Positions 27,701-38,690 of a stretch of 64,000 bases of DNA are shown one piece after another; within the stretch, counting starts at the first letter, position 1; each line of letters begins with the position of its first letter. This stretch comes from Pipra filicauda (Eukaryota > Chordata > Aves > Passeriformes > Pipridae). The notes under the pieces were generated by a model. That model saw nothing but the letters and a program-made list of their open reading frames with translations, had not been told where the DNA came from and searched no databases. The DNA is taken from assembly GCF_003945595.2 (NCBI RefSeq), contig NW_024104421.1:6696001-6760000 (forward strand), given 5' to 3'. A program made the translations under genes and the position numbers.

Positions 27701-30700
27701 ACACTGAAATGCGTCACTTTTGCACTCAATCTCACTTAGAGAACTTGCTTTCCCTTCAATTTCTTATCCACTTGCTATATTCTTATAATTTATTTTTCTT
27801 TGCTTTCTTCAAAGTTCTATTTAACCCATGTTTACCTTTTCCTGACTTATTCTCAATCCTCTTTGCATTGCTTTCCCTCTTCTTTGAGTCTACATCTTCC
27901 CTTTTACTAAACAACCCCTTCGTTTTGACATTCCTTTCCTAGCAAGAGGCAGGGAATTGCTTTAGGCAAACCTTTCTCAAGCTCCAACATGAGGTAGTGA
28001 GACTGATGCCTTGCAAGCTATTTGTAAAAGTATGTAAGACAACAGAAGAGAAAGAAAAGGGAGAGTTGAGCAAAAACAGACCCCGTGCTCTGTTATGGCC
28101 TAGTTCTATTATAAAGATTACACAGGAGTGTACAATAAAGGTGAGATGGTGATTTATGCCTTCACTAAAATAAGATTTGTTTGAAAACAATCAGTACTCA
28201 TGGAGCCTCATCTGGGCAATGGAAAGTAATTTGTACAGGTGTACAAGTTCCTGGTTAAAACACACAATTCACTCTTGTGGCTTAATCTTATAAATGCAGT
28301 TTGCACTAAATGTGAACCTGAAAATTAATTCAGATTTTGCTGTCAAAAACACCAGGTCAGACTACTCTGCCTACTTAAGAGCTGATGCTGAGTTTCCCAG
28401 TAGAAGATTTTTGGGGAAAGCCTTGGATTTATCAAGTCTTTACCAACCTTTGACATTTTAAAAGTTCATTGTCACTAGGCAGCTCCTGCCTACCGTGTTC
28501 TGAATCATCTCTTTATATTTTCTAAACTTTCACTAAAAGAGCATCCCTTCTCCTTTCTACATACAAAGTTGTATACCTGATGTTCTTCTCATCTTGTAAT
28601 ACACAAAGATTTCTCTTAAAAAAATACCCTAAACCACCTTGTAACATCTGCACTGTCACACTGATTTCCTGGGCAATGATCCGATTCTTGTGGTTGAGTT
28701 ACAACACTTGGCATTTAGCCTTTTTCTTCTTCCCTCTGAGGAGCTAGGTTATTATTGCCTCACAAAGCAATGCCTGCATAGTATTACTAGCTAATTAATG
28801 TCTATTTAGTGTAAAGGGCTGCAACCATCTTCCAGCACCTACAGGCATTTTTATTTCCTCTCCCTGACAAGACCAGATGGCATTCTGGCCAACCTTCACC
28901 CACCCTTCATGAGCCATGCACTCGATTCAGCCAATGCAGCTAGCAGCTTTGGAAATACACTGCCATCACAGCTGGACAGCTGCTAGAAAAGTGCTTGTTA
29001 CTGCCCCCAAAAATGGGGAAGTTAATTACTTCAATTAAAAATTAATAGATTAAACCTCTACCAAAGTATAGTCACCTTTTCATCTTTGTATGCTGTTGTG
29101 GTTTTTATTTTATTTCATTTTCCAGCTCTCAACACATAACAGGGTAACAAACATAACTAGCAAGAGAAATATATTGCCAGTAACAAATGCTTACAGCAGG
29201 CTGTGAAGTCATCCAAACTCACTGCACCATTTTATCATAGGATAAATTTAGGATGAACCCACTCATGTACAAAGGAAGGGTCCTTTGTTTCAGTGGAGTC
29301 AGACCAGGATATTTAGCTTTTTTAAGAATACCTCTAGTCCAAATAGATTGTCTTCCTATTGTGTTTTTTATGCACCATTCACACTAACTGATATTCCTGT
29401 TAAACTACAATCTGTCCCAGCTCCTGGTTATTGCATCAAGACATTGTTTCATGTCTTGTCCACTCCATATATCAGTTACACATCAAAGACCTATCAAACC
29501 CACAAAATTCCATTAATCAAAAGCCAGCTGAAAATAACTTGAAGCTCAGTTAATTGAAAACAAAAGCATAATTTCTGTCTCAGAAAGAACCCTGCCTCAA
29601 AACCATTATATTCAAATTACAGTTTGACACAATATCTTGTGATCAAAAGCAACATCAAACATTATAATTATTTTCAGATCACATATTCTCTTCTCTGCTT
29701 CCATTTATTGAAATAATTTAAGGGATCTTTCTATTCACATACTTTGACTTTTTAGCTACATTCCTCACTTGTCAGAGATAATAACTTCATCTCAAAGAGG
29801 TTTTATATATATAAATATGCATATACACACATATTTATATATGTGTGTTTCTAGTGATGACAGATGCACTCTAAGCAGCCTGCAGCTATATTATGACCAG
29901 CTGTGGTTTAATCTGTTCCTAATACCTGAAGAGTTTCACTCCCAACTGTTTAGGAGAAAAATGACCACTGAGATAACATTCCCAGTAAGTCAACTATGAC
30001 ACTTTTTCTCACACCAAGTCCCCCGTCACTTGCCCTAGGCAATGGGATAATGCACTTTGAGTTGCTGGATGCTGGACGCTGATGATTCTTAAAAGATCCA
30101 TAAGAGCTTCATGCACAGAAGGAATTGTCCCCTCTGTTCTCTGCCATATTCCTCTTTAGAAATTTTGCTATAATCCTTCTCTCAAGTTTTATTTGAAAAA
30201 TAATTTCTGAAGGCACAAATCTTTGTAAAGGACCTGTGAGCTACTTCAGCTACCAAAACATAATAGTGCTCTCTAAAGCACTTTTTATTTTGCTTTAAAG
30301 TGCCAGGTTAGAAAGACTATTTTAGGTTGCAAATTCAAACATTTAACAGTTTGGAAATGTCACAGCTCATGTCACCCAAGCATCATACTCCACCCCTCTT
30401 GCATTAAATGTCACGACAACCTTAAATCACATTGCCACCCTTCACTTTCTTCTTCTGGACTCTTGCCTCAGTATTTAAGTAGAGACCTAAATGATATCCT
30501 TCTCTATATGCAGTGCACAGCCTCAAGATTTATTTATTCCACAATACCAAGACTGCACAGAATGCAAAACTATTAATTTCCTGCTAAGCATCTCTGACAG
30601 TGTCTCCCCATAGTACCTAAGTTTTTCATGGCCATGAAATTTACCCTCACTCTGCTCCTCTAAGGTGAGGCTGCAATATTATCTGTATTCTGCAGGTGGG

Positions 30701-33224
30701 AAAGCAGGCACAAACTTTCCATTAATATTAGTATTACAACCTGAGGCAACAGAAAGCCTATTTCTCAGTTTCCAGTCCTTCACCCTCTTTCAAATTCTCC
30801 TTGTACTGGCCTCCCAGGAAGCAAAGCTACTTCACAGTGGACATGCATAGAATGAGGAGCCCACTGTTAACAGGTCATTTGCAAAAAGTTTGTTGTAAAT
30901 CTTCATTGTTCAGAAATCCTGTCAGGGATGTTGAGCAGAGAAGCCAGTCCTCCAGAGCAGCATTCAAGTGCCTTAACTGTAATAATATCTTTCTTTCTCC
31001 ACCACGATCCCCTGACTCACTTACTATATACCTTCCATCTTGGCAGCAAATGAGGCAGTGTCTAAACATATTTCAGAGCTTGCCCACCTGTGGAATGAAT
31101 AATCTGCATAAACCCAGAATTCCAGATTCTGGAGAGAAACAGCCACAGACCCTTCCTCTTTGCCTCTAGCCTGTCTCACTATTCCCTTACCTATACATGC
31201 CCCATGTCCTCTTCCTTTTCATTATTTCCATTCTGATTTCCAGACACCTGCATGTCTCCATTTGACCACAACTCTTGCATCCCTTTTCTCCTTGCTACTG
31301 GAGATCAGGTGGTGAGCAGCACAGCCCCCCTTCCCTCAGCCCTGTGGGCAGGCCTGCAACCTGAATTAAGCACAGAAGGGGCATAACTCCTCTGTGAGCA
31401 TGTACAGACAGAAACTTTTGAAAGCAAAACTCTTGAATCTGAGGTGTCTCCAAAGTGCATGAACAATCTCATCAGCAGGGCAAACTCAGGGGTAATTTTC
31501 AAGACAGCGAAAGGTATCTCCCTGGTATTATGATGACATTTTATTAAATGTCAAGCCTCCAAAACTTCATTCCAATGAAGTTCATTCCACTACCAGCACT
31601 AAAACGTCTCAGGAAACAACCTCTGGATTTATTTATTTATTTGAAAGCAGGAGCACATTTCCCACAAATCTTGTCTTCAGAAAGAACTGACTTTTTTGTT
31701 CAAGTTTTTACTACAAGAAAAAGAAACAGTCAAAGATGGAGTCTTACTATGAAAAATTTCAGCCAAAACAATTAAAGTTTAGAAAAGCTGTAAAGAAAAC
31801 AATTCCTCAGAGCAGGCAGTGACAGATACACTTTACTCTGGGCAATGCTGCTGACTTTTCTTGTACTTAATAAATCTACCAAACATAATTGTTACAGCTA
31901 AGCAAACATTTCCAGTCACGCTGATGTAATCCAAATCATTCCTCTTACCAATTAGAAATTAGTCCACATGTTCTCACCATCTCTCCATACTGTCTAGAAG
32001 TGTCTAAGGATCACTTTTCTCATAGCTTTGTTATCTTCAAATTTTGGGCCCTGCCACTCCAGTCTGTGGAAAAGTAAACCTGAATTCACCATTCTTCACA
32101 TTGCAAAGAGCACCAAGAACTAACCCAGAATCCCTCAGGGCAACAGGAGAAAACCAGGGGTGTGTCTTTTGTAAGTGCTACCTAGATCATCCTTTCTTAT
32201 CATGACATCTCCTTCTCCTGACAGCAGTTTCCAGTTTGCTGGAAAGTTTCCAGTTGGTAGCCACATGGCTACACAGTCTACCATCCACACTGCATCTGTC
32301 CAGGAAATGTAGGCTCTGCCTGCCCTGTATGCACTTTGCAGCCCCCTTCCACACACATCCAGACAGAAAGAAAATCTGAAACAAGGACCACATGGTCACT
32401 ATTCCTTATTTTTCTATACTAAGTTTTAATATCTGTCCATAGGGATGTCCATACAGTAAAACTAGAAACATAAATCAGAAGTGATGTACATAATTATACA
32501 TCAGGTACCTGGAGGGGGTCGAGGGAAGGGAAACAATCCCAAAGGACTAGAATCTTTCAAAGTCACCAACAGAGTTCTGACAAGTGTTTCCCATCTAAAC
32601 TTTGGTAGTGATTACAGATCTACTGATAGTTCTGAAAATCTAAAGGGAAATGACCAAAAAGTTGAGAACCACTTCTAAAATAGGCAGGCAGAATAAGAGA
32701 TGTTTTTATACAAATCTGAACAGGGTAAATAGGATACAGTGGTAGAAGTCTCCATGGGGGTATCATCAGAAAGAAGACCAATGTTTAGCCATCCTACATG
32801 GTTCAAGATTATATGAAAACTATTGCCCATATCTTTGACAACAAGTCGCAGTTCTAGAGGTTTCTGTTTTGTCACATTGTATCAAAGCTACAGTGAGGGT
32901 GAATGCTTTGATCTTTCTCCTTAACAGTTGCCAAGAACATTTCCTTAGGTGGAAATTCGGGCACCCAAAATAACATATTTTCTTTCAGGGTCCTTGGATC
33001 TAGATTAATTAAGAGTTCAGACTGTCACGGAGGAAGAAGCAAAGGCGAGAACATATAATAGTGGGGAAAGAGGAAGAACAGAAGGGAGGAGCAAAAGAGA
33101 GGTAGCAAAAGAACTTCTGTAATTTCAGCATGTCAGCACAATTCATTATGCTTAAAGGAGACACCAGGAGTTGGCTGTGGTGACAGTGACAGTGTGTCAT
33201 CAAGCAGAGAAATGCAGAGAGCTC
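24782..33224. other. 3' UTR and/or downstream intron; no gene seen
   Basis: This follows the stop at 33225 in the direction of transcription (minus). Several AATAAA hexamers occur on the minus strand, for example near 31545 and 31630, but none stands out as the cleavage signal from sequence alone. An AT-rich hairpin lies at 29825-29848. Confidence 0.5.
29825..29848. repeat. 10-bp inverted repeat in AT/CA-rich tract
   Basis: ACACACATAT, loop TTAT, ATATGTGTGT. It sits within a TATATA-rich patch (29807-29850) and is most simply explained by simple-repeat composition. Confidence 0.8.
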
Positions 33225-33354
33225 TTACTGCAGCATATGTGTCTGGCTGGCGTCCTTTTGTTTGTCAGGTACCTCGTAGTGGGGGGAGATCTTGCCGAGG
33301 CCACTGTCGCTCAGCATCCTCTTTCGCACAGCAGGGTTCCACCGATCTGATATT
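33225..33354 (-). CDS. Last coding exon with stop codon (or alternative 3' exon)
   Basis: Read on the minus strand, an acceptor ending in TATATCCCTAG is followed by 130 nt ending in TAA at 33227-33225. It completes a glycine from the previous exon and gives 42 codons. These include DRWNPAVRKRMLSDSG, LGKISPHYEVPD and the C-terminus ASQTHMLQ. The region is basic, then Ser/Gly-rich, and the local GC content is the highest in the gene. The stop overlaps a possible splice donor: the bases after CTGCA read GTAAGAG. If that donor is used, the protein loses this stop and continues downstream. Phase-compatible small exon candidates exist at 24.8, 15.1 and 0.04 kb. An upstream GAG|GTACCT is a weaker alternative donor. 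Below this point the sequence is either 3' UTR or intron. Confidence 0.78.
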
Positions 33355-33940
33355 CTAGGGATATAAGAAGGAAGAGAAAGGCATTCACCCCTCAGAAATT
33401 AGCTGCATACTCCACTTTGAAGCTATCTTATGCCTAGTGGTTCCCAGCGTTTTTCAGCCCATGGCAAGTTTAAATTGATTAATTCACTATGAATACAAGA
33501 TTCCTAAAGATGAATAGAAGCATTTCTGGTCTGCTGAGAGGATGATAAGAAACAGACACTTCACCATCATGCTTAGACATAAAGGGCTTTAGGGCCTTAT
33601 ACAGTAGTATCAGAGCCCTACCCACACAGAGAAGAGAGTTTGTAACTCAGTCATTATAGGTTTATGACAGGACAGATAGTCAAGTGTTATCTTGACCTAC
33701 AGAGGAGGTTAAAAGGTGCCGAAGTCTATTAGCCCTGTTGTGTGCTCCAGGATGCCTAATGGAGTAGATGTAGATTATGCTACTGTCCTTCTGTCATTAC
33801 CTTGGCTGGATTTGTTCCTGTCCTCAGCTCCTCATCTAATATCTGCCCTCCCACAACTCCCAGTCCTTCAGAAAAGGGGACCATAAAGAGATGCTTATCT
33901 CTAATACAACCGTGAAAAGTCCCATCCCAGCAGTACTCAC
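33355..33940 (-). other. Intron (586 bp)
   Basis: This is the GT...AG intron between the last two coding exons, phase 2. No repeat was seen. Confidence 0.7.
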
Positions 33941-34068
33941 CCAGAGGCCTGCTCCACTACCAGATCAGGCATTCCTGGTGGCGTCCCCACCTGCTGTGAC
34001 ATTACCACCTCTGGGTCCAGAATAAAAATCTCGTCCTGCGAAATTTCTGTCACAAAGTGCAAATGTTC
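33941..34068 (-). CDS. Penultimate coding exon of the same gene (acidic tail segment)
   Basis: The minus strand shows an acceptor ending in CTCCAACAG, 128 nt, then the donor GG|GTGAGT. The frame is phase 0 at the start and leaves two bases. It gives 42 codons beginning EHLHFVTEIS, continuing QDEIFILDPEVVMSQQ, then VGTPPGMPDLVVEQAS. The segment is acidic, has several short hydrophobic runs (IFIL, DLVV) and a Pro-rich turn (TPPGMP), and lacks cysteine. The final GG joins A of the next exon to make glycine. It has the strongest coding look in the window: no stop in the frame, canonical sites on both sides, and in-phase neighbours. I cannot name the family. The composition suggests a cytoplasmic or soluble region rather than a membrane-spanning one. 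Confidence 0.8.
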
Positions 34069-35622
34069 CTGTTGGAGTGATACAAGCAACAAATAATGAA
34101 CCTGCAGCATCGCTGATCTCTCAGAGAACCCACCTGCCCTAAAGCCAGCTGGCTGCACATTAGTGTCTCTGAAGAGCATTCAGGGGACTCTGTGTACTTA
34201 AGTGCATAGTTATACAACCACATTAAAACCAATGCCACCGAAGTCACTAATAAATATTTCATTGATTTCAAGCCAAACAAGATTTTCAATGAGCAAGCTT
34301 CACACTCACAGCGACACTTAAAAGGCTCAATGACTCCACGTCATTCTGCTGAAAACGACAGGCTGAGGTTTGCATTTTGAAATGCACCCAAGGTGTCTCA
34401 TTCAGTGATAGCTGACAGAACTTTTCATTGTTTGGGGGTACTCTTCCAGATCTTTACTGCTTGTACAGTCTGGTTTCACATCTCCATTAACAAAGCTTTC
34501 TTTCTTAGTCCTTCCTTTTAGTTATTGACACTGAAGGCTCATTATCCTTCAAAAAAACACTGAGTGGGAGTAGGCCTGTCTATGTAGGCAAACAGGCAGG
34601 ACACTTCCCACTGTTTGTGTGCTGGGACCATCAAACAGTATTGACCTTTTCCCCACAGAAACACAGGATGGAGGAGTAGGAGAGAAAGATGACCACCTGT
34701 ACAGTGTCAAGTATTAAAGAAATACAGAATAAGCCAAACAGGATCAGATTGCTTAGTTTCACCTGCAACTTCTTCACCCGTGCCTTCCAAATGTGGAAGT
34801 ACAACATGAAAACAAAGATGTATAACATGTGTGTAAAGAAGTCCCATGGTGGCTACATGCAGACACTGAACCCGGAAACTCTGAACTAAAGTCACGGCTC
34901 CTGCTGCTTGAACTAAAGCACTAGCTGCTTTTATTAAGAAATGGTAATACATTCATGTGATTCAGAAACAGCTTACACAGTTCTCAGGAGGACCAGATAC
35001 AAATGGCCACTGTGTGAAATCAACAGTTTGCACATAATGCTGAGCCGCTAATTTGCCTGTTCTGGCCACAAATCAGACATACCAAAAGCCCTGTAAAATT
35101 TTCAGTGTTTTCTAGAAAACATACTCAGATTGTCAAATCTCTACCACAGGTTTGAATCCAGCAGAGCTACATATTGTTTCAGGAATATTTGATGCAGCTC
35201 GGTTCCTAATTCTCAAATTGTAACATCACCTTAACTTCTATAGCTATTTGGTGGCAGACACATACACAGGATCAAGGCTTCTGGTGCCAAAAAGCATCAG
35301 TGAAAAGATAAATGCAAATACACTGGTGCCACACAGATGCCCTTAGTAAGACAACAAGGATGAGGAGTGCAGAAAATTCTGATCTTTATATCAAATTGGT
35401 AGGAAACAGAACAGCAGATGGTCAGCAGACACAAGACATCATTGAAACAATGTGAATTACATCAACTAAAAAATGGCCCAGAATATTTTCTCTATTTCTC
35501 ATGAGACATCAGTAACATTTTGGAATATACAGGAGGAATGGCAGATAATTCATTTTAAGCTGCACTTGACAAAGCTTTAAAAAAAATAAATCTATAGAAA
35601 TTATAACTCAATAAAGATTTAC
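34069..35622 (-). other. Intron (1,554 bp)
   Basis: This is the GT...AG intron, phase 0, between the exons at 35.6 and 34.0 kb. No repeat or other exon was seen. Confidence 0.65.
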
Positions 35623-35663
35623 CTGAGATCTGTCAATGCGGTAAAAACGATCAGCAGAAGTTG
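35623..35663 (-). CDS. Short 41-nt internal exon of the same gene
   Basis: The minus strand shows a pyrimidine-rich acceptor (TTTCTCTGTCTTGCAG), 41 nt and the donor CTCAG|GTAAAT. With one base from the exon at 41.8 kb it reads A, then TSADRFYRIDRSQ, and ends on a codon boundary. The next exon (34068) opens in the same phase. The peptide is basic and polar. A 5'-truncated CR1 element starts about 165 bp upstream of the acceptor in the opposite orientation, outside the splice signals. Small exons like this are common in intracellular tails that are alternatively spliced, but nothing here shows whether it is skipped. Skipping it would change phase by two bases. Confidence 0.67.
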
Positions 35664-35828
35664 CTGCAAGACAGAGAAACAACAAAGCCATTGTGAAGAA
35701 AATAGTCTGAGCAGAACTGCATGGCCCAAACAGGCTGTTTTGTCCACTACTACATATGACAAACCCTGTGTCAGTGAAGTGGCCCCACAAGAACATAATC
35801 TAATTAATTCGTTATGTCCATATAAGTG

Positions 35829-36180
35829 GTATTTCTCAGGGGTCAGTACTGGGACCAAAACTGCTCAACATCTTTGTTAGCAACATGGACAGTGGGAATG
35901 AGTGCGCCCTCAGTAAGTCCACTGATGACACTAAGGTGTGTGGTGCAGTCGACACGCTGGAGGGAAGGGATACCATCCAGAGGGTCCTTGACATACTTGA
36001 GAGGTGTCATGACGAACTTCATAAAGTTCAACAAAGCAAAGCGCAAGGTCCTGCACCTGGGTCACGGCAATCCCAGGCCCACCTACAGTTTGGGTCCAGA
36101 AGTGATTGAGAGCAGCAGCCCTACAGAGAAGAATTTGTAGGTAACGGTTGGTGAAACACTCAACATGAGCCGGCAGTTTG
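35829..36180 (+). pseudogene. Remnant of CR1 ORF2 (end of reverse transcriptase and following region)
   Basis: Reading across frames, fragments typical of CR1 ORF2 appear: ISQGSVLGP, then DSGNECALSKSTDDTKVCGA, and after a shift FNKAKRKVLHLGHGNPRP. The D-D-T of STDDTK replaces the usual FADDTK, so the F/YxDD-like core is altered and the frame is broken at least twice. It is non-functional. Confidence 0.85.
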
Positions 36181-36811
36181 CACTCAGCCTAGAAAGCCAA
36201 CTGTGTGCTGGGCTGCATTTAAAGGAACGTGGCCAGCAGGTCCAAGGAGGTGGTTCTCCCCCTCTACTCTGCTCATGTGAGACCCTACTTGGATCACTGC
36301 ATACAGTTCTGGTGTCCCCAACATTAGAAGGGCATGGAACTGTTGGAACAAGTCCAGAGGAAGGTCATGAAGTTGATAAGAGGACTGGAGCACCTCCCCT
36401 ATGAAGATGGGCTGAGAAGGTTGGAGCTGTTCAGCCTGGAGAACAGAAGGTTGCATGGAGACCTCATAACAACTTTCCAGTATCTGAAGGGGGCCTACTG
36501 GGAAGCCGAAGGAGGACCCTTCATTAGGAACTGTAGCAATAGAACAAGGAGCAATGGTACAAACTGAAAGAGGGGAAATTCAGGATTGATATTAGGAAGA
36601 AACACTTTACTGTGTGAGTGGCAAGATACTGGAACAGGTTGCCCAGGGAGGTTGTGGGTGCCCTAACCCTGGCAGTGTTCAAAGCCACATTGGATAAAGC
36701 TTTGAGCAACCTGGGCTAGTGGGAGGTGTCCCTGTACATGACAGAGAGGGTTGGGACTAGATGATCTTTAAGGTCCCTTCCAACTATAAATATTCCATGA
36801 CTCTATGATAT
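35829..36811 (+). mobile_element. CR1 LINE, about 1 kb, 5'-truncated
   Basis: The longest CR1 copy here starts inside the reverse-transcriptase frame and runs to the tail TATTCCATGACTCTATGAT. Landmarks include GGGTCAGTACTGGGACC, CTTGAGAGGTGTCATGACG, TCATGTGAGACCCTACTTGG, GAGCTGTTCAGCCTGGAGAA, GGTTGCCCAGGGAGGTTGTG and GATGATCTTTAAGGTCCC. It lies opposite to the host gene's strand, about 165 bp from a coding exon. Confidence 0.93.
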
Positions 36812-38600
36812 CCCTATCCCCTTAAATGGTGAATTTAAAGGTGAGGTTTAATGAAACAGTACTCACTGAAAATATTAATTTGAAATAAATATTTTTTAAA
36901 ATGTATTAAATGGATTTCAGGCTTATAAGAAGAATTGATTGCATTAAAATATGTGACAGAAGAAGGTCCATTGTTCCTACAAGAGTATGGCAAGCATATA
37001 ATTAAACTGATGAGTCTAATAGGATTAATTCAAATTTTGAATCTAAAGAACAATACCATGCTTGGGAGCTCTTTGTAAATCAAATGCATGGCCAGAGATA
37101 TTCCCTCTGAATTAACAATATATTCAAGGAAAATTTATGCTACTCATGAAAAACACATGAAAACAGGGGAGATTCACTAAATAAAGCACATATTATGAAT
37201 TTGCCACTGTCAAATAATTTATGTTACTAAGTCCAAAAGTATTTTATTATGTACAATGTGCTTCATCAGATGCAATTTTTTTTGTATCTACTTTGCATTT
37301 TGTTTGGTGAGTGAAATCAGGTCCATTCACTCTGGAGTTTTGACACAAGAGGACAGTGATATAGCATTGTAGGCTTTGGCACGGCATGAGAATATCAAAT
37401 ACTAAAGACAAAAACTAAATGCATCTACCCACCCAGATTTCTCCAAAAACCAAACAGATTCTCAATATGTCTTTATCAATTTCCCTCATGAGAGACAAGG
37501 AAGAGTGATTAGAAATTGCCAAGGAGAATTTGTTTTTGTTTAGAATATTAAAAATTTAAGCCTCCCCATGCTGAAGCTTTTGTACAAGCAGATGCCATCC
37601 ATTTCAGCTGCTAATTTCTGTGCTCTGGAGCCTGATGTACAGCCCAGATAAGTCGTCTGCTTCGACAAAGTCTGGGTCAAATACAAGTGCAGCTCTCCCG
37701 GGAATTACATGAAGTGCAGCATTACAAGGAAAAGGGAGGTATAGTTCCATCACCTAAACACTACAGTGCCTAAAAACTATCAAACTTACGGAGTGAAGAG
37801 CACAGCCTTACCAGCAGCAGCACACTGCCACAGCCAGCTGCACTCTGAGTTCAGGCTTTGCCACGCACTAAGTCTCCTCATCACAGCAGAGACTCTAATA
37901 AAACCAACTAACCTCCCTTGGAGGAGCATGTCTCCTTGGGGTGAAAAAGCTACAGCAGACATTTTGATTGCTAGATGAAGGGCCCACTTCACTTTTTAAA
38001 GGGGAAAGGTGGTCACTCAGCTCCTTTTTTACCTGCTCAGTGTAACGAGAAGGAACAAGTCACCCCGCCACAGTTAATACTCTCAGATGAACTATCCTTC
38101 ATATGCACAACAGAGGCAAGCAGCACGCTGGGCACAAGACAAGGGAGATGCACTTACCGTCTAGGAAGCACCATCTAGGAGAGAGCCTCTGGACAGAAAG
38201 TACTCTGGGGAAAGAGCTTTCCTGGTCCTGTATGGGGCAGGGAAATCATATTTAAAAAAAGAACCGTTTTTTCTCTAAGATGGGCTATTTCCTAGACTTT
38301 GCGCTTTTTTTTCATTTTGCTCTACTGACATTGCACAATGTGTAAAAGCTACATAACCTAAACCCACTGGATTTTCTTCTCCACGGCATCAAGGTTTGAC
38401 TGCAATCATACAAAAGAGTAAACTGACATGGTTAGTTTCAGCCACATCTTCAGCTGTCCTCTTCCCTTCAGCTCAGCACTATCAAAACCTTTGTATCAAC
38501 AACAGTTTTCCCAACAGGAACAGGTGAAAGAGATCAAAGACACACATCAGCATCAAACAGCAGCCACGAACTCTAATTACTGTTTGTTCCTTATGTGCTG

Positions 38601-38690
38601 TCACAGAATTGGCTGAGTTGGAAGGGGCCACACGCATCCTCGAGTCCAACTCTTGGCCCTGCACAGGACCATCCCCAAGAGCCTGAGAGT
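38601..38690 (-). mobile_element. Short CR1 fragment, minus orientation
   Basis: TCACAGAATTGGCTGAGTTG, GAAGGGGCCACACGCATCCT, CGAGTCCAACTCTTGGCCCT and GCACAGGACCATCCCCAAGA match the 3' end of a CR1 subfamily that I know from bird genomes. About 90 bp remain. Confidence 0.75.

Noticed and set aside
31195..31236. 42-nt segment (minus) ending TATAG|GTAAGG
   Set aside because: There is no pyrimidine tract before the acceptor, and the A/G-rich composition reads as chance.
38155..38171. 17-nt segment (minus), CTCTCTCCTAG|ATGGTGCTTCCTAGACG|GTAAGT
   Set aside because: It has good splice sites, but in the gene's phase it contains a TAG stop and it breaks the frame of the next exon.
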